Made by a program: the position numbers and the translations under genes
Shown: piece by piece, positions 17,601 to 26,310 of the stretch
How positions within the stretch are numbered: the stretch's first letter is position 1
Layout of the letters: each line of letters begins with the position of its first letter
Notes under the pieces: model-generated
Database searches by the model: none
What the model was told of the DNA's origin: nothing
Seen by the model: only the letters and a program-made list of their open reading frames with translations
NCBI RefSeq assembly: GCF_024586915.1
Contig: NZ_JANBVS010000018.1
Span: 99,962 to 163,961, forward strand
Direction: 5' to 3'
Source: Bradyrhizobium sp. SRS-191
GTDB lineage: Bacteria; Pseudomonadota; Alphaproteobacteria; Rhizobiales; Xanthobacteraceae
DNA length: 64,000 bases

Positions 17601-17726
17601 TCATCCGAGCTTCATCCAGAGTCGCAACAGGAAGGCGACGGTCCCGACCGTCGCGACGCCGGCCAGCCACAGCGCCACGAACCAGGCGAGGCGCCTGGCG
17701 AGTGGCGCGGGCTCGGGAGCGGCCAT
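17601..17726 (-). CDS. DUF2474-type small membrane protein of bd oxidase operon
   Basis: 41-residue protein with one transmembrane helix (WFVALWLAGVATVGTVAFLL) and a basic N-terminal side. Its ATG overlaps the stop of the preceding oxidase subunit II gene as ATGA, so it is translationally coupled. DUF2474 proteins occur at this position in cyanide-insensitive oxidase operons, analogous to CydX of E. coli, and are thought to stabilise the complex. The identification rests on size, helix and position. Confidence 0.8.
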   Translation of the reverse strand: MAAPEPAPLARRLAWFVALWLAGVATVGTVAFLLRLWMKLG

Positions 17727-18736
17727 CAATGATAGCCGGCGTCGTGGCCGACCTTGCCGCGAAACACCCAATACGCCCAGGCGGTGTAGCCGAGGATCAG
17801 CGGCACCAGCACCAGCACGCCGGGCAGCATGATCAGCTGGCTGCGCTCGGGGGCGGCCGCCTGCCAGATCGTGATGCTCTGCGGCACGATGTAGGGATAC
17901 ATGCTGATGCCGAGGCCGGCATAGGACAGGAAGAACAGCGCGAGCGCGAGGACAAACGGCCAGACGTCGTGCTTCTGGGCCAGGTTCTTCATCAGCAGCA
18001 CGGTGACGCCGATGACGGCGAGCGGCACCGGCGCGGTCAGGACGATCGCCGGCCAACTGAACCAGCGCTGCGCATATTGGATCGTCAGCAGCGGCGTCGC
18101 CAGGCTGACGGCGGCGATCGCGAGCAGCATCATGAACAACAGCACCCAGCTGATGCGATAGGCCTTGTCGCGCAGGTCGCCTTCGGTCTTGAGGATCAGC
18201 CAGGTCGCGCCGAGCAGCGCGTAGCCTGTCACCAGCGACACGCCGGTGAGGATGGAGAACGGCGTCAGCCAGTCCCACCAGCCGCCGGCATAGTGCCGGC
18301 CCTCGACATGCACGCCCTGCAGGATGGCGCCGAGCGCGATGCCTTGCGCCAGCGCCGCGACCCAGGAGCCGCCGGCAAACGCAATGTCCCAGAGATTGCG
18401 TTGTGCCCGGGTGCGCCAGCGGAATTCGAAGGCGACGCCGCGGAAGATCAGCCCGACCAGCATTGCAATCAGCGGCGCATACAGGGCAGGCAGCAGGACC
18501 GAATAGGCCAGCGGAAACGCCGCCATCAGCCCGCCGCCGCCGAGCACCAGCCAGGTCTCGTTACCGTCCCACACCGGCGCCACGGTGTTGGTGATGACGT
18601 CGCGATCATGCTTGCCCGGAAACAGCGGGAAGAGGATGCCGAGGCCGAGATCGAAGCCGTCCATCACGACATAGATGAACACGGCGAGCGCGATGATGAA
18701 CGCCCAGAGGGTGGCGAGATCGACGGCGACGCTCAT
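17726..18736 (-). CDS. cydB: Cytochrome bd-type (CIO) quinol oxidase subunit II
   Basis: 336-residue integral membrane subunit, about eight helices, partner of subunit I. The signature GFDLGLGILFPLF and the WDGNETWLVLGGGGLMAAFP motif near the N-terminus identify the CydB/CioB family. The ATG at 18736 overlaps the subunit I stop (ATGA) and the stop overlaps the DUF2474 gene. The enzyme oxidises ubiquinol with O2 without pumping protons and supports growth at low O2 or under respiratory inhibition. Confidence 0.94.
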   Translation of the reverse strand: MSVAVDLATLWAFIIALAVFIYVVMDGFDLGLGILFPLFPGKHDRDVITNTVAPVWDGNETWLVLGGGGLMAAFPLAYSVLLPALYAPLIAMLVGLIFRGVAFEFRWRTRAQRNLWDIAFAGGSWVAALAQGIALGAILQGVHVEGRHYAGGWWDWLTPFSILTGVSLVTGYALLGATWLILKTEGDLRDKAYRISWVLLFMMLLAIAAVSLATPLLTIQYAQRWFSWPAIVLTAPVPLAVIGVTVLLMKNLAQKHDVWPFVLALALFFLSYAGLGISMYPYIVPQSITIWQAAAPERSQLIMLPGVLVLVPLILGYTAWAYWVFRGKVGHDAGYH

Positions 18737-20142
18737 GATCCCGCTCCCTGCACGACGCCCGCGGCCGGGGTGACGCCGGCCGTGCGGATCGGCGGTTCGC
18801 TGCTCGGCCCCCGCTCGCCGGGATGCGGCGGTTCGGCCATCAGGCGCAGGATATACGCCACGCCGGCGGCGAAGATGATGAAATACACGATGATGAAGGC
18901 GAGCAGCGAGGTGCCGACCGCGGGCGCAGCCAGTGGCGAGACGGAATCGGCGGTGCGCAGCAGCCCGTACACGGTGAACGGCTGGCGGCCGGTTTCGGTG
19001 GTGATCCAGCCGGCCATGACGGCGATGAATCCCGCCGGTCCCATCGCGATCGCGAAGCGGTGCAGGCCGCGATTGATGTACAGCCTCCCGCGCCAGCGCT
19101 CCCACAGGCTGAACAGGCCGAGCGCCAGCATCAGCATTCCCAGCCCGACCATGATGCGGAACGACCAGAAGGTGATCGGCACCGGCGGCCAGTCCTGCCG
19201 CGGCACGGTGTCGAGCCCGGCCATCGGCGCGTCGATCTGGTGCTTGAGAATCAGGGAGCCGAATTTGGGAATGCCGAGCGCATATTTCAGCTCGCCCTTC
19301 TCCTGGTCGGGCCAGCCGAACAGGTACAGCGGCGCGCCGTCCTTGTGGCTCTCGAAATGGCCTTCCATGGCCATGATCTTCACCGGCTGGTGTTCGAGGG
19401 TGTTGAGGCCATGCTGATCACCGACCAGGATCTGGAGCGGGGCCACCAGCGCGGCCATCCACATCGCCATCGAGAACATCACCCGCGGTCCCGGCAGATG
19501 CGGATTGCGCAGGAGATGCCAGGCGCCGACCGCGCCGACCACCAGCGAGGTCGTGAGATAGGCCGCCAGCACCATGTGGACGAGACGGTAGGGGAAGGAC
19601 GGGTTGAAGATCACCTTGAGCCAGTCGACCGAGACGAATTGGCCGTCAGCGTTGACGGCGTAGCCGGCGGGGGTCTGCATCCACGAATTGGCGGAGAGGA
19701 TCCAGAATGCCGAGATCAGCGTGCCCACGGCGACCATGAGCGTGGCGAGGAAATGCAGCTTCGGGCCGACGCGCTTCAGCCCGAACAGCATGACGCCGAG
19801 GAAGCCGGCTTCGAGGAAGAAGGCCGTCAGCACCTCATAGGCCATCAGCGGACCGATCACCGGGCCGACCTTGTCGGAATAGACCGACCAGTTGGTGCCG
19901 AACTGGTAGGACATCACGATGCCGGAGACGACGCCCATCGCGAAGGCGATGGCGAAGATCTTGAGCCAGTAATTGAAGACATTCAGGTAGACGTCGCGCC
20001 CGGTCCACAGCCACAGCGCCTCGAGCACCGCGAGGTAGGAAGCGAGCCCGATCGAGAAGGCGGGGAAGATGATGTGGAAGGTGACCGTGAAGGCGAACTG
20101 CGCGCGCGCCAGCTCCACCGCATCCAAACCGAACATCGGCAC
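18733..20142 (-). CDS. cydA: Cytochrome bd-type (CIO) quinol oxidase subunit I
   Basis: 469-residue heme-bearing subunit. Motifs seen: ARAQFAFTVTFHIIFPAFSIG (His ligand region), the GWITTETGRQPFTVYGLL quinol-site segment, and YLFGWPDQ. The Q-loop between helices 6 and 7 is short, which marks the cyanide-insensitive (CioA) subgroup instead of the long-loop E. coli type. It is the first gene of a three-gene coupled operon. Its promoter must lie in 20143-20244, where I see no FixK/FNR box. Confidence 0.94.
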   Translation of the reverse strand: MPMFGLDAVELARAQFAFTVTFHIIFPAFSIGLASYLAVLEALWLWTGRDVYLNVFNYWLKIFAIAFAMGVVSGIVMSYQFGTNWSVYSDKVGPVIGPLMAYEVLTAFFLEAGFLGVMLFGLKRVGPKLHFLATLMVAVGTLISAFWILSANSWMQTPAGYAVNADGQFVSVDWLKVIFNPSFPYRLVHMVLAAYLTTSLVVGAVGAWHLLRNPHLPGPRVMFSMAMWMAALVAPLQILVGDQHGLNTLEHQPVKIMAMEGHFESHKDGAPLYLFGWPDQEKGELKYALGIPKFGSLILKHQIDAPMAGLDTVPRQDWPPVPITFWSFRIMVGLGMLMLALGLFSLWERWRGRLYINRGLHRFAIAMGPAGFIAVMAGWITTETGRQPFTVYGLLRTADSVSPLAAPAVGTSLLAFIIVYFIIFAAGVAYILRLMAEPPHPGERGPSSEPPIRTAGVTPAAGVVQGAGS

Positions 20143-20481
20143 CGTCCGTCATTGCGGGGCGCTCTGCCCCTCTCGCGCGGACCATTGCACCGGGACAAGG
20201 CGATATCAAATGGTCAAATCGCCCTACGCGGTCCCCACAAAAGACGAAGACCCGGCGGGGGCATCCGCCGGGTCTTCGGAGCAACCTTGGAGGTGGGAAT
20301 TTGCTCGCTCGAAACCGAGTTCAGCTGGGGGACTGAGGCTCGGTCGATGGGGAAAGTTATAGAGGTCGAAGTTTTCGAGGTGATTTCGCCGATCGTTTCA
20401 ATTGTTTCATTCAGCGAATTTCGTGCGTCGTCGTCTCGTGGAACCCGCCGGGACACCGGCCCCGACGAGGAAGAATGGCGA
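20143..20481. other. Gap between cydA and sigma-factor gene
   Basis: Contains the cyd promoter region (20143-20244), a strong terminator (20245-20278) and about 200 bases downstream of the sigma-factor stop without a start-codon-bearing gene. That part could be a long 3' untranslated region or a small RNA ending at the terminator. Confidence 0.5.
20245..20278 (-). terminator. Intrinsic terminator, 14-bp perfect stem
   Basis: CGAAGACCCGGCGG and CCGCCGGGTCTTCG pair perfectly around a six-base loop; on the minus strand it is followed by TCTTTTGTGG. It would end the leftward transcript from the sigma-factor block before cydA. Confidence 0.85.
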
Positions 20482-21093
20482 TCAGGCCGCCAGGCTATGA
20501 ACGCCGGCGCCGCGCAGCAGTTCCGCGAGATGCTTGCGGGCATAGAACATGCGGGTCTTCACCGTCGACTGCGGGATGCCGATGATCTGGCCGACCTCTT
20601 CCACGGACTTCTCGTGGTAGTAGATCAGGGTGATGATCTCGCGATGCGCCGGCGACAGCTTGGCGACGCAGGCGCGCAGGATGGCGCTGGTGGTGGAACG
20701 CTCCAACGAGGTCTCCGGCGTATCGGAGTCGTCGGCGATCTCGCGGACCTCGTCCTGATCGATGTCCTCGAAACGGCGCTGGCGCAGCGCGGTCAGCGCC
20801 TTGAAGCGGGCGATCGACAGCAGCCAGGTCGACACCTGGGAGCGGCCCTCGAACTGCTTGGCAGTACGCCACACGTCCAGGAACACCTGGCTGACGAGGT
20901 CCTCGGCGATCGTGGTGTCGCGGACGATGCGCAGGATGAAGCGATAGACCCGCACATTGTGGCGCGCATAAAGCGTGTGCATCGCGGTGCGATCGCCATC
21001 GGAAATGCTCTCCAGGAGCATGTCGTCCGTGGTCGCCTGGGCCGCGATGATGCCCTGGCTGGCTGCGGAATTGATGGCAACGACGTTCTGCAT
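20482..21093 (-). CDS. ECF-like RNA polymerase sigma factor, 203 aa
   Basis: Sigma-70-family alternative sigma factor with regions 2 and 4 only. Region 2: LYARHNVRVYRFILRIVRD to EDLVSQVFLDVWRTAKQFEGRS, then WLLSIARFKALTALRQRR. Region 4: LSPAHREIITLIYYHEKSVEEVGQIIGIPQSTVKTRMFYARKHL (helix-turn-helix, about residues 140-185). No anti-sigma gene is adjacent; instead an OmpR regulator and two histidine kinases lie upstream, so control by two-component signalling is plausible. A GGGAGAG ribosome site precedes the ATG. A pair of direct repeats lies in its promoter region. Confidence 0.9.
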   Translation of the reverse strand: MQNVVAINSAASQGIIAAQATTDDMLLESISDGDRTAMHTLYARHNVRVYRFILRIVRDTTIAEDLVSQVFLDVWRTAKQFEGRSQVSTWLLSIARFKALTALRQRRFEDIDQDEVREIADDSDTPETSLERSTTSAILRACVAKLSPAHREIITLIYYHEKSVEEVGQIIGIPQSTVKTRMFYARKHLAELLRGAGVHSLAA

Positions 21094-21190
21094 GGCACTC
21101 TCCCGTTCCGCCGCCCCCTTGCGGCGCTTCGACGGGTGGGATTGTTACGGAGTGCCCGTTTCGGGACGTCTGCACGAAAACAGGAAAATG

Positions 21191-21223
21191 GTTTCGTCGG
21201 ACTGCAGAAATGTTTCGTCGGAC
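21191..21223. promoter_or_regulatory. Tandem direct repeats upstream of sigma-factor gene
   Basis: GTTTCGTCGGAC occurs at 21191-21202 and again at 21212-21223, exactly 21 bases apart, i.e. two helical turns. On the minus strand each reads GTCCGACGAAAC. The spacing on one face of the helix suits a dimeric activator such as an OmpR-type regulator, whose gene is next door. They lie about 100-130 bases upstream of the sigma-factor start. Confidence 0.55.
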
Positions 21224-21333
21224 CGCACATCGCGAAACACTCGTGGCGGAATTGTGCCTTATTCCAAAATGCGGAACTGAATCAGCGGCAAAGGCGCCTC
21301 CGGCCGCTCCGCAAGCCCTGTCGGGAAGGTGGT

Positions 21334-22080
21334 TCAGGCCTTCTCGCCGGCCGGGGAAAACAGGTACCCGCCGCCACGAATGGTGCGGATCACGGCCGGT
21401 TTCGTCGGGTCCGGCTCGATCTTGCGGCGGATGCGCATGATCCTGAGGTCCACCGCGCGGTCGAATGCCTCCGCGTCCCGAGCGTTGGCCAGCTCCAACA
21501 GCCGCTCCCGCGACAGCACCCGCTTCGGGTTGGCGGCGAACACCTTCAGCAGTCCGAATTCGGAAGCCGTCAGCGGATGCTCGTTGCCTTCGTCGTCGCG
21601 CAGCGCCTGGGCGTCGAGATCGAGCCATTTGGTGCCGAACCGCACCAGCTGCGGGTCCGGGGCCTTGGCCGGGGCCGGCTCAGCGACAGCCGCAGCGGCA
21701 GCCTTGGCCGGGACGCTGCGGCGCAGCACCGAGCGGATTCGGGCCATCAATTCGCGCAGCTCGCAGGGCTTGGCGACATAATCGTCGGCACCGAGCTCGA
21801 GCCCGACGACACGATCGATCGGGCTGGCGGTCGCCGTCAGCATGATGACGGGAATGTTGGTGCGGCCCTTGAGGTCACGGATGATCGAGAGGCCGTCCTC
21901 TTCTGGCATGTTGAGGTCGAGCACGACGAGATCGGCGGGGCCGGTCTCGATGGCGCTGCGCAGGCTCTTGCCGCCGTCGCACAAGGTCACGGTGAAGCCG
22001 TGCATCTTGAGGTAATCGCCCACCATCTCGCGGGCGGGGGCCTCGTCGTCGACGATGATGATGTGCTGGCTCTGACTCAT
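21334..22080 (-). CDS. OmpR/PhoB-family response regulator
   Basis: 248-residue DNA-binding regulator. The receiver domain (1-120) has the acidic pair D11-D12, phospho-acceptor D55 in VVLDLNMPEEDG and the K in VAKPCELREL. An Ala/Pro linker (about 122-142) precedes a winged-helix domain ending in VIRTIRGGGYLFSPAG. Its ATG overlaps the upstream kinase stop as ATGA, so kinase and regulator are made together. It is probably phosphorylated by one or both kinases upstream. Confidence 0.94.
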   Translation of the reverse strand: MSQSQHIIIVDDEAPAREMVGDYLKMHGFTVTLCDGGKSLRSAIETGPADLVVLDLNMPEEDGLSIIRDLKGRTNIPVIMLTATASPIDRVVGLELGADDYVAKPCELRELMARIRSVLRRSVPAKAAAAAVAEPAPAKAPDPQLVRFGTKWLDLDAQALRDDEGNEHPLTASEFGLLKVFAANPKRVLSRERLLELANARDAEAFDRAVDLRIMRIRRKIEPDPTKPAVIRTIRGGGYLFSPAGEKA

Positions 22081-23822
22081 GACAACTCGGCCGCCGGCAG
22101 TGTGATGGTGAAGGTTGACCCCGATCCCGGCCCATCGCTCCTGGCCGTCACCTCGCCACCATGCATGTCGACGATGCGTTTGACAATCGACAGGCCGAGC
22201 CCGGTCGAGCTCTCGCCGGCGGTCGGTTTGGCCGACAGCCGCTGGAAGCGGCCGAACAGACGGCCGAGATCCTCCGGCGACAGACCGGCGCCCTGGTCGG
22301 TGATGCCGATGATCGTGTTGTCGCCGTCACCGCCGACCTCGACACTGATGCGGCCGCCGATCGGGCTGTACTTGATGGCGTTGCTGAGCAGATTGTCGAT
22401 CGCCTCGCGAATGCGGTCGATGTCGCACATGGTGGAGAGCTGCGGCGGCGCCGACACCGCGATGACCTGCTGCTTGTTGAGGGCCAGCGGCTGGTTGGCC
22501 TCCACGACCTCGTGGATCAGGGCGGCGACGTCGACCGGCTCACGGCGGATGGTGATGTCGAAGGCGTCAGCCATGGCATCCGAGATCAGATGGTCGACCA
22601 TCGAGGTCAGCCGCTTGGCGGCATCCCTGATATGTCCGATCTGGCTGGTGATGCCGTCAGCCGAAGCGCCCGTCGCGATCAGCTCGGTCAGCATCTCCGT
22701 GCGGCCGAGGATGACGCCGAGTGGGTTCTTCAAATCGTGGGCGACGGTGCCCAAAATCTCGTTCTTGAATCCGTTGGCGCGCTGCAGCCGCAGCCATTGC
22801 GCCGATAGCCGCCGGTTGGCCTGCATCAGCGCGCGGGTGCGCTGGGCGACGCGGTCCTCGAGCTGGGTGTTGGCCTCATGCAGCTGCTGATAGAGGATCA
22901 CATTGTCGAAGGCGATCGACAGGCGGCTGGAGAAGATCTCGACCAGCGAGCGGTCGGTCTCGGACAGCGGCCGCTCGGCCTGCAGCAGCACCACGACCTC
23001 GCGGCCGGAGCCGGTCCGCAGATACAGCACCGTCTTGTGGTCGGCGAATTCGTTGCTGCGCTGCCTGAAGGCGGCTTCGACCATGTCGCGCAGGTCGGGA
23101 TCGAGCGATCGCGAGGTGACGGCGCCGGAGAAGCGGCTGTAGCAGCCGGAGCCGGCCAGCACCGAGAAATCCTCGCTCGGGCTGCCGTCGTCGCGCAGCA
23201 CGAGAATTCCGGCGCAATCGACATTCAGCAGCGAGGCGATCTGCGTCAGCACGCCCTCGGCGAGCCGCTGCATCGACTTGAAGTCATACAGCGTGGAGGC
23301 CGCGTCGATGATGATCTCGAGGCCGCGCCGTGTCTGCACCATCCGCTCGAGCTGCTGATAGCTGCGCAGCGCCGCCGTGAGCGAGGTGAACAGCTTGTCG
23401 GCCGTGAGCTCGGTCTTGGCCTTGTAGTCGTTGATGTCGTACTGGACGATGACCCGCCGCTCCGGCGCCTGGCCGGGCTGTCCGGTGCGCAGGATGATGC
23501 GGACGGTCTCGTTCTTGATCTCGTTGCGGATGTATTCGACGAGCTCGAGGCCGGCGACATCGGTCTCCATGATGACGTCGAGCAGTACCGCGGCGATGTC
23601 GCTATGCTCCCGCATCAAGGTGCGGCCCTCGGCCGCCGAATAGGCCGAGAGGATCTCGAGCCCCTGGCCGTTCAGGCTGTAGTCCGACAGCGCAAAGCGG
23701 GTGCCCTCATGCACGGCATGATCGTCGTCGATGACGGCGATCTTCCATTTCCGGGCCGGTTTGGCGTCCTCGTCGAAGCCGGTGTCGTCGATCAGGTGGA
23801 GGACATCGTCCTGTTCGGCCAT
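22077..23822 (-). CDS. Histidine kinase with N-terminal receiver and DUF3369 domain
   Basis: 581-residue soluble kinase. Order: receiver domain (about 25-150, phospho-acceptor D82 in VLLDVIMETD), DUF3369 GAF-like sensor domain (about 165-320, including RRGLEIIIDAASTLYDFKSM), coiled coil (QLHEANTQLEDRVAQRTRAL), HisKA with H-box GTVAHDLKNPLG, and HATPase with N box DNLLSNAIKYSP and GLGLSIVKRIVDMHGG. An N-terminal receiver on a kinase suggests it takes a signal from the membrane kinase encoded just upstream and passes it to the OmpR regulator. It overlaps both neighbours. Confidence 0.92.
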   Translation of the reverse strand: MAEQDDVLHLIDDTGFDEDAKPARKWKIAVIDDDHAVHEGTRFALSDYSLNGQGLEILSAYSAAEGRTLMREHSDIAAVLLDVIMETDVAGLELVEYIRNEIKNETVRIILRTGQPGQAPERRVIVQYDINDYKAKTELTADKLFTSLTAALRSYQQLERMVQTRRGLEIIIDAASTLYDFKSMQRLAEGVLTQIASLLNVDCAGILVLRDDGSPSEDFSVLAGSGCYSRFSGAVTSRSLDPDLRDMVEAAFRQRSNEFADHKTVLYLRTGSGREVVVLLQAERPLSETDRSLVEIFSSRLSIAFDNVILYQQLHEANTQLEDRVAQRTRALMQANRRLSAQWLRLQRANGFKNEILGTVAHDLKNPLGVILGRTEMLTELIATGASADGITSQIGHIRDAAKRLTSMVDHLISDAMADAFDITIRREPVDVAALIHEVVEANQPLALNKQQVIAVSAPPQLSTMCDIDRIREAIDNLLSNAIKYSPIGGRISVEVGGDGDNTIIGITDQGAGLSPEDLGRLFGRFQRLSAKPTAGESSTGLGLSIVKRIVDMHGGEVTARSDGPGSGSTFTITLPAAELS

Positions 23823-25873
23823 TGCGTCGTTCCGTCACCCATTGCTGTCTCGGTGCCGCCCTTGGCGACCCGTGGCATGATAATCCGAAAGGTGGTGCCT
23901 TGTCCCTCGCGGGATTCCAGCATCATGCGGCCGCCGAGCTGCTGCGTCACGAGATTGTAGACGATATGCAGCCCCAATCCCGTCCCGCCTTCGTTGCGCC
24001 GCGTCGTAAAGAACGGATCGAAGGCCTGACGCTGCACATCCGGGGTCATGCCGGCGCCGTTATCGGCGAAAATGATCTCGATGTCATCCGCGCCGCGCGC
24101 CCGTGCCGTGATCGAGATGGTGCCCGCGCGGCCGTCGGCAAAGGCATGGTTGACGGCATTCAGGAACAGGTTGGTCAGGATCTGGCCGTAGAAGCCGGGA
24201 TAGCCGTCGATGAAGAGGCCCTCGGGGACATCGACCGCAAGCGTGATCGGGGCGCGCTTGAGCACCGGCTTGAGGCTGGTGATGATCTGGTCGGTGGCCT
24301 CGCTCAGCACGAAGGTCCGCCGCTCCGCATGCGAGCGGTCGACGGCGACCTGCTTGAACGACTGGATCAGCTCACCGGCACGCTGCAGATTGGCCACCAG
24401 CTGCTCGGAGGCGTCGCGCGAGGAGCGCACGAATTCCTCCAGCTGCGACCGGCGCAGGCCACCTTCGGGCGAGCGCAGCGCCGCCTCGAACATCTCGACC
24501 CGGCGCGCGAAGCTGGACGCGACCGTCAGGCTGATGCCGATCGGGTTGTTGACCTCGTGCGCGACGCCGGCGACGAGGCCACCCAGCGCCGCGAGCCGCT
24601 CGGCGTCGATGAGATTCCGCTGCGCGGCATTGAGCTCGAGCAGCGCGCTCTCGGCCTTTTCCTTTGCCGTGCGCAATTCGTCCTCGGTCTTGCGCTTGGC
24701 GATCGCGTTCTCGCGGAAGGTCTCGACTGCGCGAGCCATCGCGCCGACTTCGTCGCGCGCTTCGGTACCCTGGACCTCGCGGTCGTAGTCGCCCAGCATG
24801 ATCGCGCGCATCGCGGCCATGATCTGCTGCAGCGGCAGCCGGATCGACAAGGCGATCAGCACACCGGCGGACAGAATGATGCCGAGGAAGATCACCGCGA
24901 TCGAGAGCACGCGGCGGGAAATGTCGCGCAGCGTCTTGTCGAAGGTGGCCTGCGCCTTCTGCTCATGCTGGCGCATCTTCACCGACAGCCCGTCGATCGC
25001 GGCGATGGTTTCGGCCTGGCTGGCGTCGATGGTGTTGCGCAGCAGCTCGGTGCGGTTGGTCAGCTGGTCGGTCAGCTTCGAGAAGCCCGCGCGCAGCGCT
25101 GCGGTTCGCGCCGACAATCGCTGCAACGCCATGCGTTGCAGATCATTGTCGGCGAGGCCGGACATCACGGGAATGGTCTTTTCGATCGTCTCGATGTTGC
25201 GACGGGCGTCATCCGCGGAGGCGGGGGCCAGCGACAGATAATAGGAATTCGCCGCTACCAGCATCGCCGTGAAGGCTTCGCGCGACTTGCCGAGCGAGGG
25301 CCAGATCTCCGCATCGCGATGGCCGGTCGCACCCTCGATCACCGAATAGAGCGCGGCGATGTCGCGGCCGGGGCCGAGCACTTCCTCTTCGTAAGTCTTG
25401 GAGATCGTCGCCTGCAGGCCGCGCAACTCGCCGAAGCCGTCGAGGAAGCGGACGGTGACGCGCTCGAGCTCCTCGACCGATCCGGACAGCATCGGGTCGG
25501 TCGAAGCACGCGTCGTCAGCGTGCCGAGCACGGCTTCACGCAGCAGCAGGATTTCGGCGAACAGCTCCGGGCTCGGCTGATTGATGTAACGGTGGATCAG
25601 GTTCTGCAGCCGGCTGGTCTCGCTTTCCAGGAGCGCCAGCACCTTGTCGGACTCGCGCACCTGGCGGACGTCATCCCAGGCGGTTCCCAGCACCTGAGCG
25701 CCGTTCCAGATGAGTGCCGCCAGCACGATCACGACGGCCGAGTTCAGTGCGGCGATCGACAGAATGCGCCAGCGGATCGGCACGGCCCGCAGCACGCGGA
25801 CGATCCGCGCTCGGCCGAGTGTAGCCAGGCTCAGCGGCCGCCCGACGGATCCGCGCTGCTTGGATCCCGCCAC
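23792..25873 (-). CDS. Membrane sensor histidine kinase with HAMP domain
   Basis: Inner-membrane kinase of about 693 aa. TM1 (about residues 37-58) and TM2 (about 345-365, VIFLGIILSAGVLIALSI) flank a roughly 285-residue helical periplasmic sensor like those of TorS-type sensors. HAMP, a coiled coil (RTAKEKAESALLELNAAQ), an H-box GVAHEVNNPIG and a HATPase domain with GGTGLGLHIVYNLV follow. I prefer the GTG at 25873 because GAGGT lies seven bases upstream; ATG codons at 25906 and 26014 would add 11 or 47 residues but lack ribosome sites. The 3' end overlaps the next kinase by 31 bases. The ligand is unknown. Confidence 0.88.
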   Translation of the reverse strand: MAGSKQRGSVGRPLSLATLGRARIVRVLRAVPIRWRILSIAALNSAVVIVLAALIWNGAQVLGTAWDDVRQVRESDKVLALLESETSRLQNLIHRYINQPSPELFAEILLLREAVLGTLTTRASTDPMLSGSVEELERVTVRFLDGFGELRGLQATISKTYEEEVLGPGRDIAALYSVIEGATGHRDAEIWPSLGKSREAFTAMLVAANSYYLSLAPASADDARRNIETIEKTIPVMSGLADNDLQRMALQRLSARTAALRAGFSKLTDQLTNRTELLRNTIDASQAETIAAIDGLSVKMRQHEQKAQATFDKTLRDISRRVLSIAVIFLGIILSAGVLIALSIRLPLQQIMAAMRAIMLGDYDREVQGTEARDEVGAMARAVETFRENAIAKRKTEDELRTAKEKAESALLELNAAQRNLIDAERLAALGGLVAGVAHEVNNPIGISLTVASSFARRVEMFEAALRSPEGGLRRSQLEEFVRSSRDASEQLVANLQRAGELIQSFKQVAVDRSHAERRTFVLSEATDQIITSLKPVLKRAPITLAVDVPEGLFIDGYPGFYGQILTNLFLNAVNHAFADGRAGTISITARARGADDIEIIFADNGAGMTPDVQRQAFDPFFTTRRNEGGTGLGLHIVYNLVTQQLGGRMMLESREGQGTTFRIIMPRVAKGGTETAMGDGTTQWPNRTMSST

Positions 25874-26310
25874 GATCGCTACCTCGAGACCGTGGCAGGG
25901 AACCATCCGGCCCGCGGGCCATCGCGCCCCGGCCGAGCTGGATGGTGCGGCGCATCGAACCCCGCCGGGACTCCCAGGGCGAGGCTTGAACGGCACGACA
26001 ATGGCGAGTGGCATCCGACGCCTGCCACGGCCTGCGTCAGCACCGGCGTGGCGTCCACTCTCGAGCTTGACGAAAGACGGGCGCGGTACACAGGCAACAA
26101 CTTTCCCCTTGATGATGAGGTCGGCCCGGAAACGAAAAGGTTCAACGCAATCCCAGTCAGGTGCTATAAGGCTATTCTGACGCCAAAGCGATACGCGTCA
26201 ATGGTTTGCCCCAAAGTTGTTGCAGCCATGGGTTGCTGGGCCATGACGGCGGTCCGATTGCGATTTCAGCCCAGACGAATTCTTTGATCGATTTTGGAGA
26301 CGGCCCGGTG
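25874..26310. other. Divergent control region between kinase and ugpB-like gene
   Basis: No gene seen. A possible plus-strand -10 hexamer, TATAAG at 26165-26170, with a weak TTCAAC 18 bases upstream could serve the ugpB-like gene. The left part is the leader of the kinase operon. Confidence 0.35.

Noticed and set aside
15587..19417. A 1276-codon plus-strand open frame over the amino-acid binding protein, L,D-transpeptidase and oxidase genes
   Set aside because: Antisense shadow of real genes that also crosses repeat DNA; no ribosome site or recognisable domain.
20143..20244. FixK/FNR box in the cydAB promoter (TTGACCATTTGATA)
   Set aside because: The second half-site reads GATA, not TCAA, so the pattern fails.
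18823..22890. A 1355-codon open frame on the plus strand across cydA, the sigma-factor, response-regulator and kinase genes
   Set aside because: It is antisense to well-supported genes with clear domains. Its composition (Arg, Asp, Gly, His, Gln rich, no hydrophobic core) is the mirror of GC-rich codon use, and it has no domain.
23822..26287. An 821-codon plus-strand frame antisense to the membrane histidine kinase
   Set aside because: The opposite strand encodes a full kinase with HAMP, HisKA and HATPase motifs; the frame is a GC-bias artefact.
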